From Enterococcus sp. 9E7_DIV0242 (lineage in GTDB: Bacteria; Bacillota; Bacilli; Lactobacillales; Enterococcaceae): 64,000 nt of DNA. Of the stretch, positions 52,157 through 63,914 are shown piece after piece (the first letter of the stretch is position 1; every line of letters starts with the position of its first letter). Under the pieces are notes generated by a model. The model saw only the letters and a program-made list of their open reading frames with translations. It did not search any database and was not told where the DNA came from. Made by a program: the position numbers and the translations under genes. The stretch is from assembly GCF_002140975.2 (NCBI RefSeq), contig NZ_CP147247.1:4019001-4083000 (forward strand). The letters are read 5' to 3'.

Positions 52157-53443
52157 TTAATCTTGAGAAAAAACAAGACCTTGAACAATGTAAATACGTG
52201 AACGAAAATGATAGAAATTGCGGTAGCCATAAGCCACTCGTTTGATTACCTTAATCTTGTTGTTCAACCCTTCTGTAATGCCATTAGAAAAAGAAAAACT
52301 GAAAGCATTGGTAATTCCTTGTCTGTGCTTCTTGAAGAATCTCAATTTCTTTTTGAACCAGAAAGGCAGTCGGGGATCTAGTGTATCAAGTTCTTCAAAG
52401 AAACGCTTGGCGTCTCGATGAGTAAAGGCATATTTGAGAAACTGAACAGTATCGTAAGCAATGCGCAAGGTTGAATCATAGCTGAGTAATTCATCGACAA
52501 TATCTGTTTGAGTTAATGGACGTTTGAACAGTGAATGATAGGGACGATGTTGACTATCAAGCTCAGAGGAATCTTTTAAGAGTAACTTCCAATACCGTTT
52601 GAGTCGACGATATTGCTTCTGTTCTAGCGGTGAGGAATGCCGAAAGGCATTCATTGTCTTTATCCGCAGTTGATTTAACGCTCGATTCATCTGTTGGACA
52701 ATGTGGAATCGGTCAGTGACGAGTTGGGCATTTGGAAACACAGACTTGAGTAATTGATCATAGCTCGCATTCATGTCCATGACCAGGTACTTTACGTTTT
52801 CTCGAGCTTCTTTTGTGTAACGCATAAAGTGTCGGGTTAAGTGTGTTAACCGTCGGTCTTCAAGGACTTCAAGAATCTTGTTGGTTTCTCCATTAACACA
52901 AATAAAACTCATGGCTCCTTCACAAGATTTCATTGATTTGAATTCATCAATACATAAAATTTTTGGAAGAAATCGCCAGTTTGGAGAATAAGAAGTAGCT
53001 AGCTCTTCCATTAAGCGAAGAACCGTCACGTCTGAAACGAAATGTTTTTGGGCAATCTCTTTCCTAGAAACATTTTTCTTTAAATCAAGCATGATTTGGA
53101 GACAGAGCTGCTTCGATAAATGATGATGCTCTTCAACTAACTCTGTTTGAGCATGAAAAGTAGCGTGACACTCATGACAACGAAAGCGTGAACGTTTCAG
53201 CTCCAATAATGTCAAGCGACCATTAAAAACAGGTAATTGAGTATATGTCCGATGGTAACCGTTTTTGATGATCTGTCCTTGATTTTTAATGCCACAGTTT
53301 CTACAATGTGTAGGTATATACGTAAGTGTTGCTTTGATGACCTGAGCCTTAACACCTTTTGAATGACTGTATTCAAGCCAATCCTCTCCAAAGGAGAGAT
53401 GTTTATCTGTTAGTCCAAGCAATAATCTGGTATTCTTATCCAT
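52157..53443 (-). CDS. ISL3 family transposase
   Basis: The 428-residue transposase has an N-terminal zinc ribbon (CRNCGIKN and CHECHATF), a helix-turn-helix region and a DDE catalytic core: aspartate in CIDEFKSMK, aspartate in YLVMDMNASYD and glutamate in SNGITEGLNNKIK, followed by the AYGYRNFYHFRSRI tail. The ATG at 53441-53443 is chosen because family members start with a similar MDKNTRLLLGL; the frame extends 15 codons further without a site. The gene is intact, so the element may be active. Confidence 0.93.
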   Translation of the reverse strand: MDKNTRLLLGLTDKHLSFGEDWLEYSHSKGVKAQVIKATLTYIPTHCRNCGIKNQGQIIKNGYHRTYTQLPVFNGRLTLLELKRSRFRCHECHATFHAQTELVEEHHHLSKQLCLQIMLDLKKNVSRKEIAQKHFVSDVTVLRLMEELATSYSPNWRFLPKILCIDEFKSMKSCEGAMSFICVNGETNKILEVLEDRRLTHLTRHFMRYTKEARENVKYLVMDMNASYDQLLKSVFPNAQLVTDRFHIVQQMNRALNQLRIKTMNAFRHSSPLEQKQYRRLKRYWKLLLKDSSELDSQHRPYHSLFKRPLTQTDIVDELLSYDSTLRIAYDTVQFLKYAFTHRDAKRFFEELDTLDPRLPFWFKKKLRFFKKHRQGITNAFSFSFSNGITEGLNNKIKVIKRVAYGYRNFYHFRSRIYIVQGLVFSQD

Positions 53444-53587
53444 AGAGGAACAACCTTTCTGATGATTTGTGGTTTTTGTCGATTTCATTTTATCAGTTTG
53501 TTGTTCCTTTTTTGTGTTTGACCACTCAAAAAAGTGCTGGTGGTTTTTCCTTTAGGAATTTCCACCAACACAAAATATTATAGAACC

Positions 53588-53595
53588 ATATAATA
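53588..53595. repeat. Right copy of the 8-bp target duplication
   Basis: ATATAATA, identical to 51874-51881. It directly adjoins the terminator stem that starts at 53596. Confidence 0.9.
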
Positions 53596-53648
53596 GAGAA
53601 GCATCACTTACCTGCTAGTAAAGGATAAGTGATGCTTCTCTTTTTTTT
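53596..53648 (+). terminator. Terminator displaced from the upstream gene by the insertion
   Basis: GAGAAGCATCACTTA (53596-53610) pairs perfectly with 53626-53640, followed by eight Ts. Without the insertion it would lie about ten bases after the stop codon of the gene at 50523. It also borders the end of fruA. Confidence 0.88.
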
Positions 53649-53651
53649 ATT

Positions 53652-55571
53652 TTAAGCTACTTGTGTAACTGGTTTTTTCAGCATACCGACAATTACAGCG
53701 GATACGACTGCTCCGATAAAGATGAACAATAGATACATCAGAGGGTTGCTAAGGAGTAGGGCAACGAACACACCGCCATGTGGTGCTAATAAACGAATAC
53801 CCATACCACCAACTAATCCACCAGCTAATGCAGATCCTACGACAAAACCTGGAATCACGCGAAGCGGATCGGCAGCCGCAAATGGAATAGCGCCTTCTGT
53901 GACGAAGGATAGACCCATAACAAGGTTTGTTAATCCAGCATCTTTTTGGTCTTGTGTAAACTTATTTTTGAAAATCAAGGTTGCAATGAAAATTGCCAGA
54001 GGTGGAACCATACCACCTGCCATTACGGATGCCATGATCACACTGCCACCTTCGGCAAGCGATGTTGCAATGGAGGCTGTACCAAAAACATAAGCAGCTT
54101 TGTTGATTGGGCCACCTAAGTCGATGGCCATCATACCACCAAGTAGAGCACCTAATAGAGCTGCGTTTGTTCCATCAAGTCCAAGAAGAAAATTATTCAG
54201 ACCATCATTGATAATTTTCATTGGAACATTGATCAATAGCATAGCCCCACCTGTAATCAGAAGACCAAAAACAGGATAGAATAAGATTGTTTTGATACCA
54301 TCCAACGATTTTGGCAGACCTTTGAACAACTTTTTCAAGAAAATGATGACATAACCTGCTAGAAATCCGCCTATCAATGCACCCAAAAAGCCAGCTCCAC
54401 CAGTATTTGCTAAGGCACCAGCAGCAAAACCAACAATCAAGCCAGGACGATCAGCGATACTTGAAGCGATAAATCCGGCAAGAACAGGAAGCATAAATCC
54501 AAAAGCGGCGCCACCAATTTGATTAAACCAGCTGGCCATTTCATTATAGTTCCCAAGACTTGCAAGCTGAGTATCAGGGACACCCATGAACTGATCGATC
54601 ATAAAGGACAAGGCAATTGCAATCCCGCCACCAATTACGAAAGGCAGCATATGAGAAACACCGTTCATCAAATCCTTGTAGATTCGTGAACCAATTGAAC
54701 CTTCAGCAGAATTACCTTCTGTAGCTGATGCTTCTGTGCCGTTGCCATGAAAAACGGGCGCATCTCCGCTCAAGGCAAGCTCAATCAGTTCAGCTGGCTT
54801 ACGGATGCCATCGCTAACCGGACGGTTCACTAATTCTTTTCCGTCAAAGCGATTCATCTCTACTTTTTTATCTGCCGCAACGATGACACCATCTGCTTTC
54901 TCGATATCTTCTGCGGTTAGGCGATTCTTAATTCCTTCAGAACCATTTGTTTCTACTTTAATTGCTACACCCATTTCTTTCGCTGTTTTTTTCAATGCAT
55001 CTTCAGCCATATAGGTATGCGCAATTCCTGTAGGACAAGCAGTAACAGCTACGATGAATTTTTTGCTTGAATCATTGTTTTGAACCCGCTGTTCTTGTTG
55101 TTCTTCTAATTGCTTTTGTTGCTCAGCGGTGATAAATAACTCCTGTACTTCTTCCGGAGAGTTCGCTTGTTTTAACTGTGCGACGAAATCCGGATTGACC
55201 AATAGTCTGGAAAGAGCGGCCAATGCCTGTAAGTGTGTATCATTGGCACCTTCTGGAGCTGCGATCATAAAGAATAAGAAAGTTGGTTGTCCATCCAAGG
55301 CATCATAATCAACGCCTTGACTGCTTTTGGCAAAGAGAACGGTTGCTTCTTTTACAGCGCTGTTTTTCGCATGAGGCATTGCGATTCCATCGCCTAGCCC
55401 TGTAGAGGTTTGAGCCTCTCTGTCTAAAATCCCCTGTTTGTATACCTCTTTATCTGTGATTCGTCCCCCAGCGTACATTTTCTCAACCATTTCATCAATT
55501 GCTGCTCGCTTTGTTGTCGCTTGTAGGTTCATGATCATTACATCTTTGATAAGTAAATCTTTGATATTCAT
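53652..55571 (-). CDS. fruA: Fructose PTS transporter EIIABC
   Basis: FruA imports and phosphorylates fructose to fructose 1-phosphate. The 639-residue protein has an N-terminal EIIA domain with His67 in GIAMPHAKN, an EIIB domain with Cys179 in VTACPTGIAHTYMAED and a C-terminal membrane EIIC domain of about eight to ten segments (from about 285). It starts 11 bases after fruK and ends next to the terminator at 53596. Confidence 0.96.
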   Translation of the reverse strand: MNIKDLLIKDVMIMNLQATTKRAAIDEMVEKMYAGGRITDKEVYKQGILDREAQTSTGLGDGIAMPHAKNSAVKEATVLFAKSSQGVDYDALDGQPTFLFFMIAAPEGANDTHLQALAALSRLLVNPDFVAQLKQANSPEEVQELFITAEQQKQLEEQQEQRVQNNDSSKKFIVAVTACPTGIAHTYMAEDALKKTAKEMGVAIKVETNGSEGIKNRLTAEDIEKADGVIVAADKKVEMNRFDGKELVNRPVSDGIRKPAELIELALSGDAPVFHGNGTEASATEGNSAEGSIGSRIYKDLMNGVSHMLPFVIGGGIAIALSFMIDQFMGVPDTQLASLGNYNEMASWFNQIGGAAFGFMLPVLAGFIASSIADRPGLIVGFAAGALANTGGAGFLGALIGGFLAGYVIIFLKKLFKGLPKSLDGIKTILFYPVFGLLITGGAMLLINVPMKIINDGLNNFLLGLDGTNAALLGALLGGMMAIDLGGPINKAAYVFGTASIATSLAEGGSVIMASVMAGGMVPPLAIFIATLIFKNKFTQDQKDAGLTNLVMGLSFVTEGAIPFAAADPLRVIPGFVVGSALAGGLVGGMGIRLLAPHGGVFVALLLSNPLMYLLFIFIGAVVSAVIVGMLKKPVTQVA

Positions 55572-55582
55572 ATAAACTCCTC

Positions 55583-56494
55583 CTATAATTGTGTAATTTG
55601 TACTTCATTTAACAACTCATTAATAAATGCGGCATGGGCAAGATCATCAGAAAAGGCCGTAGCACTACCACAAGCAACACTCCATTTAAATGCCTCTATT
55701 GGGTCACCGGTTTCAGAAAATTTCCCAACAAATCCGGCAATCATTGAGTCACCGGCACCAACTGAATTTTTTAGCGAGCGTTTCAACACATTGGAGCGAA
55801 AGATGCCGTCATTAGAGAAGAGGAGTGCACCGTCTCCTGCCATCGATACAATTGCGTAAGTTGCCCCTTCATCCAACAAGGCTTTTCCATAAGGGAGGAT
55901 ATCCTCTACTGTATGAAATTCGGTCTGATATAATTCTGCCAACTCATGGTTATTCGGTTTGACTAGTAGTGGTTGATCTTTCAAGGATTGTTTAAGATCT
56001 TCGCCAGTCGTATCAATAACAAATCGTGCACCACGGGCTGTGATTAATTGAATGAGCTCAGCATAAAAACCTTTAGGCAAAGAAGCAGGAGTGCTGCCTG
56101 ATAGAATGACGATATCTTCTTTTGATAATTGATCAAATTGTTTTTTCAATTGAGCCATTTCTGCAGCTTGAATGCTTGGACCGGCACCATTGATTTCTGT
56201 TTCTTCAGCTGCTTTCAATTTGATATTGATTCGTGTATCTGAATTGATGGTGGTGAAATTGGTCGTGATTGCTTCTGAATGCAGCCACTCTGTAATGAAG
56301 CTTCCCGTAAATCCGCCCATGAAACCCATAGCAGTGGATTCGAGTCCGATTCTTTTTAAAATTCTGGAAACATTGATTCCTTTTCCACCCGGTAGTTTGA
56401 GGTCAGAGCTCATTCGATTCAAGCCGCCTATTTCAAGCTTATCCACGTGAACGATGTAATCGATCGATGGATTTAGTGTCACTGTATAAATCAT
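55583..56494 (-). CDS. fruK: 1-phosphofructokinase
   Basis: FruK phosphorylates fructose 1-phosphate to the 1,6-bisphosphate. The 303-residue PfkB-family kinase starts MIYTVTLNPSIDY and shows LPGGKGINVSRIL, the VKPNNHEL stretch and the C-terminal GAGDSMIAGF anion-hole and catalytic aspartate motif. The ATG at 56492-56494 follows AAGGAGG; it overlaps the fruR stop by ATGA. The longer frame upstream lies inside fruR. Confidence 0.95.
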   Translation of the reverse strand: MIYTVTLNPSIDYIVHVDKLEIGGLNRMSSDLKLPGGKGINVSRILKRIGLESTAMGFMGGFTGSFITEWLHSEAITTNFTTINSDTRINIKLKAAEETEINGAGPSIQAAEMAQLKKQFDQLSKEDIVILSGSTPASLPKGFYAELIQLITARGARFVIDTTGEDLKQSLKDQPLLVKPNNHELAELYQTEFHTVEDILPYGKALLDEGATYAIVSMAGDGALLFSNDGIFRSNVLKRSLKNSVGAGDSMIAGFVGKFSETGDPIEAFKWSVACGSATAFSDDLAHAAFINELLNEVQITQL

Positions 56495-57243
56495 TTTGCA
56501 ACCTCCTTGATACTCGTTTTTTGCTGTAATCCGTCCAATAGCTCTTTGGGACAATAATCGATAATAAGACTTGCTTGTTCTACATCCGTCACTTTTGTAA
56601 AGGAGACCTTACCCAATTTGCTGTGATCCGCTAAAATAAAAGCTTGTTCAGCATGCTGGATTGCCAATCTTTTCAAAGCAGCTTCTTCTGGATCAGGCGT
56701 AGTCAAACCGAATTCTGCATGAATACCATTCATACCCATAAATACTTTGTTGAAACGAAATTGTCTCAACTGTTCCATACTTGTTGTTCCGATGATTGCT
56801 TTAGTTGAGAGCTTTAATTTCCCACCTAAGATAATCGTATTGATATTCAAGTCGATCAGCTTTGCTGCATGATGTACTGAGTTAGTTACTGCGGTAACTG
56901 CTTTTCCGGCCAGATGAGGGATCATCTCCAAAGTAGTTGTTCCGGCATCTAGATAGATGACGTCACCATCGCAGACAATCTTAGCAGCAGCTTTCCCTAA
57001 TAATTGTTTTTCTTGAATGTTTTTGATCGATTTTTCGATCATGGATTGTTCAGAGCCAAGATCTGATTTTAATTTTGCTCCACCGTGGACCCGGTCTAGC
57101 ATTCCAGCCTTCTCCAACTCTTGGAGATCTCTGCGTATAGTTGATTCAGATGCACCTAATATATCTGATAGCTCTTGAGATTTCACAATTGATTCTTGAT
57201 TCAATAAGTCTATTATTCGTTGGTGACGTTCTTCTGTAAGCAT
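56491..57243 (-). CDS. fruR: DeoR-family regulator of the fructose operon
   Basis: The 250-residue protein has an N-terminal DeoR HTH (MLTEERHQRIIDLL, SQELSDILGASESTIRRDLQEL) and a C-terminal sugar-phosphate sensor domain (DAGTTTLEM, TNSVHHA, GGKLKLSTKAIIG, LADHSKLG). The ATG at 57241-57243 follows GAGAGGG and is preferred over starts further upstream. As first gene of fruR-fruK-fruA it likely represses the operon until fructose 1-phosphate is present. Confidence 0.95.
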   Translation of the reverse strand: MLTEERHQRIIDLLNQESIVKSQELSDILGASESTIRRDLQELEKAGMLDRVHGGAKLKSDLGSEQSMIEKSIKNIQEKQLLGKAAAKIVCDGDVIYLDAGTTTLEMIPHLAGKAVTAVTNSVHHAAKLIDLNINTIILGGKLKLSTKAIIGTTSMEQLRQFRFNKVFMGMNGIHAEFGLTTPDPEEAALKRLAIQHAEQAFILADHSKLGKVSFTKVTDVEQASLIIDYCPKELLDGLQQKTSIKEVAK

Positions 57244-57265
57244 TTCCATCCCTCTCTTCATTGGT

Positions 57266-57320
57266 ATAGTAACATGGATGGAATGACTAATCAACCAAAA
57301 TCGATCAAAAACGTTCAAAA
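57266..57320 (-). promoter_or_regulatory. fruRKA promoter with TCAAAA repeats
   Basis: On the minus strand TTGATT (57289-57294) and TACTAT (57266-57271) are 17 bases apart. Just upstream, TCAAAA recurs at 57305 and 57315, one helical turn apart, a plausible FruR site. Confidence 0.6.
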
Positions 57321-57619
57321 AACTTCATAAAGAGATTTAGTGTAAGGATTACAATACTTTGTCTCGAAAAAAATGAGATTTTAACTATGGAAGGTTTTAT
57401 TATTATGTCGAAAAAAAGAAATTCTCTCTAGAATATTAAAGAAGTATTTGTTAAGCTAGGAGAGGAGAAATAAATCAAATGCTTAAAGTTGTATAGTTAT
57501 TGAAGCGTTGGCTTTTATAAATGGTAGCACTATCGCTGTAAAAAATTTTCGAGGTAAGTGAGTAGTGGTGTGCAACTAAAGAAGTGATTTGAATAAAAAC
57601 TATGGATAGGATGTAAGAA
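57321..57619. other. Intergenic region between fruR and the membrane protein gene
   Basis: AT-rich sequence with no gene, strong hairpin or repeat that I can support. It must contain the plus-strand promoter of the next gene. Confidence 0.4.
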
Positions 57620-58882
57620 ATGAAAGGTAATGAGAAGTACATTGAGGGATTTAAATTTGTTAGTTTATTTGTTGGATTTGTTTGTTCTTATATAACATGG
57701 ATTGGTTTGGGATCGATATCTAATCAGATGTTTACGGTTTTGTCAAAACTACTTCCTATTTCTTTGCTGATCTTGTTTGTCTTGACTATACCAGCTCTCA
57801 AAAAAATGGATTGGTTTTTTGCAGGGAGTTTGCTTGTATTGGTTGCAATACCGGCATTTTTCTATTTTAACAATTTTCCTTATTTGATATTTTATTGGCA
57901 AGTTCCCCTTTCCTTAGTATTTATTTTTTTAGTTGGTAAATTTTCTTTTGGTGAAATTTTTCAAACGATTCTTCTCTATTTTGCAGGAGGATATGTTACT
58001 GTTATGGCAATCAAAATGGTGATGGTCACGTTTGAAATTGGAAATTTAGTATTGTGGACCAATAAGAATTTGATCGCGGGACCAACCTTTTTTGCTTGTA
58101 TGTTAGCAATCATTCTTATTGACAGAATGAACTTAGAGTTTTCATTACTAGTAGAAGGTCTGATTAGTTTAATGGGGATCACAGTATTTTATTTGTGTGA
58201 ATCATGGACACCGATGATTTCCTTCTTAGCGTTTTTAGCAATAGGAGCTAGCTTTAGATACATAGCAGCGATTCAAAATATTGTAAAAAATAAAATACTA
58301 TGGGTTATGTTGTTTTCTGCGATGTTTTTGTTTATACCTGTATTCGTGTATTTTTTCTCTTATAATGATGGATTTGGTATGTCCTTCAGTGGTCGAGTAG
58401 GTATTTGGCAGGAACTCTTCTATTCTTGGACTGCAGAAACAAAAAATGTACTGATAGGTATACAAAGTCATTTTAGCGTTGCAAGAAATGGATTGGCTGC
58501 TCATAGTGCCTATTTAGACATTTTATGGAGATACGGCATTATTGGCTATCTCATTTTATTTGGTGGGATTGTCCTATTAACATTCAGGTATAGTCAATCT
58601 AAATATTCTACAAACCAACTTTTATGTTTATTGGCTTTTTTTGTTACCTGTATTCATGCGACGATGGAAAACTACCTAAGTACATTCCAGTGGATTCCAA
58701 TGATTTTCATTTTCCTAGCATTATTCGTCAGTCAGTCAGAGCAAGCTTCGGCTGAATTAGAGGAAGAAGATGATCTGGAAGAGGAAGACGAAAGTGAAGA
58801 AGCTGTGTTAGAAGAACAAGTTGAATCGGAAGAAATCACAGAGGTTTCAGCTGAAAAATCAGAAGAGGTTTTACCAGAATAG
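57620..58882 (+). CDS. O-antigen ligase/Wzy-like membrane protein
   Basis: The 420-residue protein has about ten membrane segments and, near residues 255-305, the loop GRVGIWQELFYSWTAETKN followed by HSAYLDILWRYGIIGY, which resembles the Wzy_C signature of O-antigen ligases and polysaccharide polymerases. The last 50 or so residues are very acidic and cytoplasmic. No polysaccharide genes adjoin it. It may polymerise or attach a surface glycan; this rests on weak motif likeness. Confidence 0.7.
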   Translation: MKGNEKYIEGFKFVSLFVGFVCSYITWIGLGSISNQMFTVLSKLLPISLLILFVLTIPALKKMDWFFAGSLLVLVAIPAFFYFNNFPYLIFYWQVPLSLVFIFLVGKFSFGEIFQTILLYFAGGYVTVMAIKMVMVTFEIGNLVLWTNKNLIAGPTFFACMLAIILIDRMNLEFSLLVEGLISLMGITVFYLCESWTPMISFLAFLAIGASFRYIAAIQNIVKNKILWVMLFSAMFLFIPVFVYFFSYNDGFGMSFSGRVGIWQELFYSWTAETKNVLIGIQSHFSVARNGLAAHSAYLDILWRYGIIGYLILFGGIVLLTFRYSQSKYSTNQLLCLLAFFVTCIHATMENYLSTFQWIPMIFIFLALFVSQSEQASAELEEEDDLEEEDESEEAVLEEQVESEEITEVSAEKSEEVLPE

Positions 58883-58912
58883 TAAATGACTTTTTATGAT
58901 CAAAAATTAATG

Positions 58913-58953
58913 AACAGTTCACTAGATGATAGGTAATCTGGTGTGCTGTTTTT
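58913..58953 (+). terminator. Terminator of the Wzy-like gene
   Basis: A two-part stem, AACAG/CTGTT (58913/58946) and CACTAGAT/ATCTGGTG (58920/58936), with a T run. Confidence 0.78.
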
Positions 58954-59021
58954 CTTTGGATTTTTGTTAGAAAATTTCTGGTATGCTGCAACTGTTTTTA
59001 AAGAATTTCAGACGGTTATTT

Positions 59022-59029
59022 GGTATAAT
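59022..59029 (+). promoter_or_regulatory. Extended -10 element of the pcrA-ligA operon
   Basis: TGGTATAAT (59021-59029) is a consensus -10 with the TGN extension; the -35 region is poor, as is usual for extended -10 promoters. Confidence 0.5.
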
Positions 59030-59063
59030 AGTAAAGATTGAAATTTAAGGGAGGACGTTGTAC

Positions 59064-61307
59064 ATGGCTCCGAAACATACATTGATTCAGGGAATGAATC
59101 CTAAACAGGCAGAAGCTGTTCTGCACACCGAAGGCCCATTACTGGTAATGGCCGGCGCTGGTAGTGGGAAGACACGTGTCTTGACTCATAGGATCGCCTA
59201 TTTGATTGAAGAGAAGGATGTCAATCCGTGGAATATACTAGCAATTACGTTTACAAATAAAGCAGCAAAAGAAATGAAGGAGCGGGTCGCAAGATTGCTT
59301 GAGCATGGTGGAGAAGATGTTTGGATATCTACTTTCCACTCCATGTGCGTGCGTATCCTCCGACGTAATGTCGACCAAATCGGTTATAATCGGAATTTTA
59401 CGATCATTGATGCTTCTGAACAGCGGACGCTTATGAAGCGAGTAATGGCAGAGTTGAATATTGATACGAAAAAATATGACCCACGAACACTTCTTGGAAC
59501 AATCAGTAACGCGAAAAATGCGTTACAAACACCGAAAAAGATGGCAGAGCTGCAAGGTAGTGTTTATGAAGAGGTTGCTGCAAAATGCTATGACAAATAT
59601 CAGCGAGAATTAAGAAACAATCAATGTATGGATTTTGATGATTTGATAATGAATACCATCCGATTGTTTGAAGAACAGCCTGATACCTTGGCTTATTATC
59701 AAAACAAGTTTCATTATATTCATGTAGATGAATACCAAGATACCAACCATGCACAGTATATGCTGGTTAATATGCTGGCAGAACGTTTTCGTAATTTGTG
59801 TGTTGTGGGAGATGCCGATCAAAGTATATATGGTTGGCGTGGGGCAGATATGCAGAATATTCTTGATTTCGAGACCGACTATCCAAATGCTTCGGTGATT
59901 TTGTTAGAGCAGAATTATCGTTCTACGAAGAAAATATTATCTGCTGCCAATGATGTCATTCAAAACAACCGTAATCGCAAAGCGAAGAGTCTATGGACTG
60001 AGAATAACGATGGTGAGAAGATCGTGTATTATCGTGGGAACAGTGAGCGAGATGAAACTCAGTTTATCGTTCAGCAGATCCAAAAGGAGATGCAGGAGAA
60101 TGAACGGATTTATGGTGATTTTGCGGTATTGTACCGAACGAATGCTCAGTCTCGTGTCATGGAGGAAATGCTGCTGAAATCTAATATTCCGTATACGATG
60201 ATTGGTGGACATAAGTTCTACGATCGCAAAGAGATTAAAGATATCTTAGGCTATTTGAATATTATTTCAAATCCGATGGATTCTCTTAGCTTTGATCGGG
60301 TAGTGAATGCACCGAAGCGCGGCATCGGAAAAACCTCTGTTGAAAAGCTTAGACAGTTTGCAGAAATGCATGGCTGGCCTCTTTTAGAAGCTGCTCAAAA
60401 CGTAGAGTTGGCGAATATTTCAGGAAAAGCGGGTAAGGAGTTGGGCAGCTTTGGTCTTATGATTCAAGAGCTGACACAGATGGTCCCTTACATGACGATT
60501 ACCGATTTGGTCAAAGAGGTACTGGATCGAAGTGGTTACAAGGAAGAGTTGATTCGTCAGAATAATTTGGAATCCCAGACGCGCTTAGAAAACTTGGATG
60601 AGTTTCTGACTGTTACACAAGAATTCGATAAACGCTATGCAAAACAGGACGAAGAGGATGCTGACGCACCGGAAGAAAAACTAGCAGTTTTCTTAAATGA
60701 TTTAGCGTTGGTTTCTGATATTGATGATTTAGAGGAAAGTACTTCCCAAGTAACCTTGATGACCTTGCATGCGGCTAAGGGTTTGGAATTCCCAGTGGTC
60801 TTTTTGATTGGGTTGGAAGAAGGGATTTTCCCACTTTCTCGAGCAATGCTTGAGGAACAAGAGCTTGAAGAGGAGCGACGTCTGGCTTATGTGGGGATTA
60901 CCCGTGCGGAAGAAGTTCTATATATGACAAATGCTTACTCAAGAACCTTGTATGGCAAAACGCAATACAATCGCCCTAGTCGTTTTTTAAGTGAGATTGA
61001 AGAAGAACTAATGGCGCCTCAAGGGTTAGCAACGCCAAATCAGCAGCCGGTAACAAGAACACAGGAACCAAGAGTGTTCAAACCGGCATATAGTCAGCCT
61101 GCACAAAAAGCTGTTTCAGATAAAACTGCCAGTGGAGGCGAGTCTTTAGGCTGGAAAGCAGGAGATAAGGTAAAACATAAAGCTTGGGGTACAGGCATGA
61201 TCGTTAAGGTAAGCGGCAGTGATAAGGATTTGGAATTGGATATTGCATTTCCGGAAAAAGGAATCAAACGTTTATTGGCAGCGTTCGCGCCAATCGAAAA
61301 GGTATAA
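59064..61307 (+). CDS. pcrA: ATP-dependent DNA helicase PcrA
   Basis: PcrA is the Gram-positive UvrD-type 3'-5' helicase used in repair and plasmid rolling-circle replication. The 747-residue protein shows motif [14 protein letters not shown], motif Ia [14 protein letters not shown], motif [10 protein letters not shown], motif [16 protein letters not shown], motif [13 protein letters not shown] and motif [11 protein letters not shown], and a C-terminal Tudor-like domain (about 690-747). The ATG at 59064 follows GGGAGG; a TTG two codons earlier is closer to the site. It is co-transcribed with ligA. Confidence 0.96.
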   Translation: MAPKHTLIQGMNPKQAEAVLHTEGPLLVMAGAGSGKTRVLTHRIAYLIEEKDVNPWNILAITFTNKAAKEMKERVARLLEHGGEDVWISTFHSMCVRILRRNVDQIGYNRNFTIIDASEQRTLMKRVMAELNIDTKKYDPRTLLGTISNAKNALQTPKKMAELQGSVYEEVAAKCYDKYQRELRNNQCMDFDDLIMNTIRLFEEQPDTLAYYQNKFHYIHVDEYQDTNHAQYMLVNMLAERFRNLCVVGDADQSIYGWRGADMQNILDFETDYPNASVILLEQNYRSTKKILSAANDVIQNNRNRKAKSLWTENNDGEKIVYYRGNSERDETQFIVQQIQKEMQENERIYGDFAVLYRTNAQSRVMEEMLLKSNIPYTMIGGHKFYDRKEIKDILGYLNIISNPMDSLSFDRVVNAPKRGIGKTSVEKLRQFAEMHGWPLLEAAQNVELANISGKAGKELGSFGLMIQELTQMVPYMTITDLVKEVLDRSGYKEELIRQNNLESQTRLENLDEFLTVTQEFDKRYAKQDEEDADAPEEKLAVFLNDLALVSDIDDLEESTSQVTLMTLHAAKGLEFPVVFLIGLEEGIFPLSRAMLEEQELEEERRLAYVGITRAEEVLYMTNAYSRTLYGKTQYNRPSRFLSEIEEELMAPQGLATPNQQPVTRTQEPRVFKPAYSQPAQKAVSDKTASGGESLGWKAGDKVKHKAWGTGMIVKVSGSDKDLELDIAFPEKGIKRLLAAFAPIEKV

Positions 61308-63356
<2,049 letters not shown>

Positions 63357-63485
63357 TAAGGAATCGTGAAAGGGCTGTGGCTTTGACTGTTCTAAGCTCC
63401 TTCTGATTTCGAGAATGGCGTACAGAAACGTGTTGTCAGAGCTGTTTAAAATCAGTACAGTTAGACACAAAAGCAATTTTTAACA

Positions 63486-63514
63486 TTCCTGACAGAGTAA
63501 AATCAGGAAATTTT
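63486..63514 (+). terminator. Weak hairpin after ligA
   Basis: TTCCTGA (63486-63492) pairs with TCAGGAA (63503-63509), followed by ATTTT. The stem is short, so termination is uncertain. Confidence 0.4.
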
Positions 63515-63608
63515 CAAGAGTTTTTCAATCATTAGATAGTTTTATGATAGAATAGAAAAAACAGTCTTTTAGAAGACTTTCGCATTTTTAGAGGAAAGAA
63601 GGGTATTT

Positions 63609-63914
63609 ATGGCAATCAGTGAAGAACAAGTAAAACACGTAGCAAAATTGGCAAAGCTGTCATTTTCTTCTGAGGAGCTGACAGGATTTACAGATCAGCT
63701 TGGCAAAATCATCGATATGGTCGAGCTTCTTGAAGAAGTGGATACAGAAGGTGTACCGTTTACATCGAACGTCGTTGAGACAATCAATGTGATGAGAGAA
63801 GATCAGGCAGAACCGGGCATGAACAGAGATGAGTTAATGAAAAACGTACCTGAGTCACAGGATGGCTACATTAAAGTACCGGCAATCATTGACAATGGGG
63901 AGGCTGGTGCATAA
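63609..63914 (+). CDS. gatC: Aspartyl/glutamyl-tRNA amidotransferase subunit C
   Basis: GatC helps fold and anchor GatA in the GatCAB complex that amidates Glu-tRNA(Gln) and Asp-tRNA(Asn). The 101-residue protein has the family pattern [33 protein letters not shown] and a C-terminal [10 protein letters not shown] stretch. Its stop overlaps the gatA start by one base. Confidence 0.96.
   Translation: MAISEEQVKHVAKLAKLSFSSEELTGFTDQLGKIIDMVELLEEVDTEGVPFTSNVVETINVMREDQAEPGMNRDELMKNVPESQDGYIKVPAIIDNGEAGA

Larger units (their letters stand above)
51882..53587 (-). mobile_element. Complete ISL3-family insertion sequence, 1706 bp
   Basis: The element is bounded by imperfect inverted repeats starting GGTTCTAT (left, 51882) and ending ATAGAACC (right, 53587), sharing a TTTGTGTTGGT core over about 28 bases. 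It is flanked by a perfect 8-bp duplication, the length typical of ISL3. It contains one intact transposase and about 250 bases of noncoding sequence at the left end. Confidence 0.93.
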
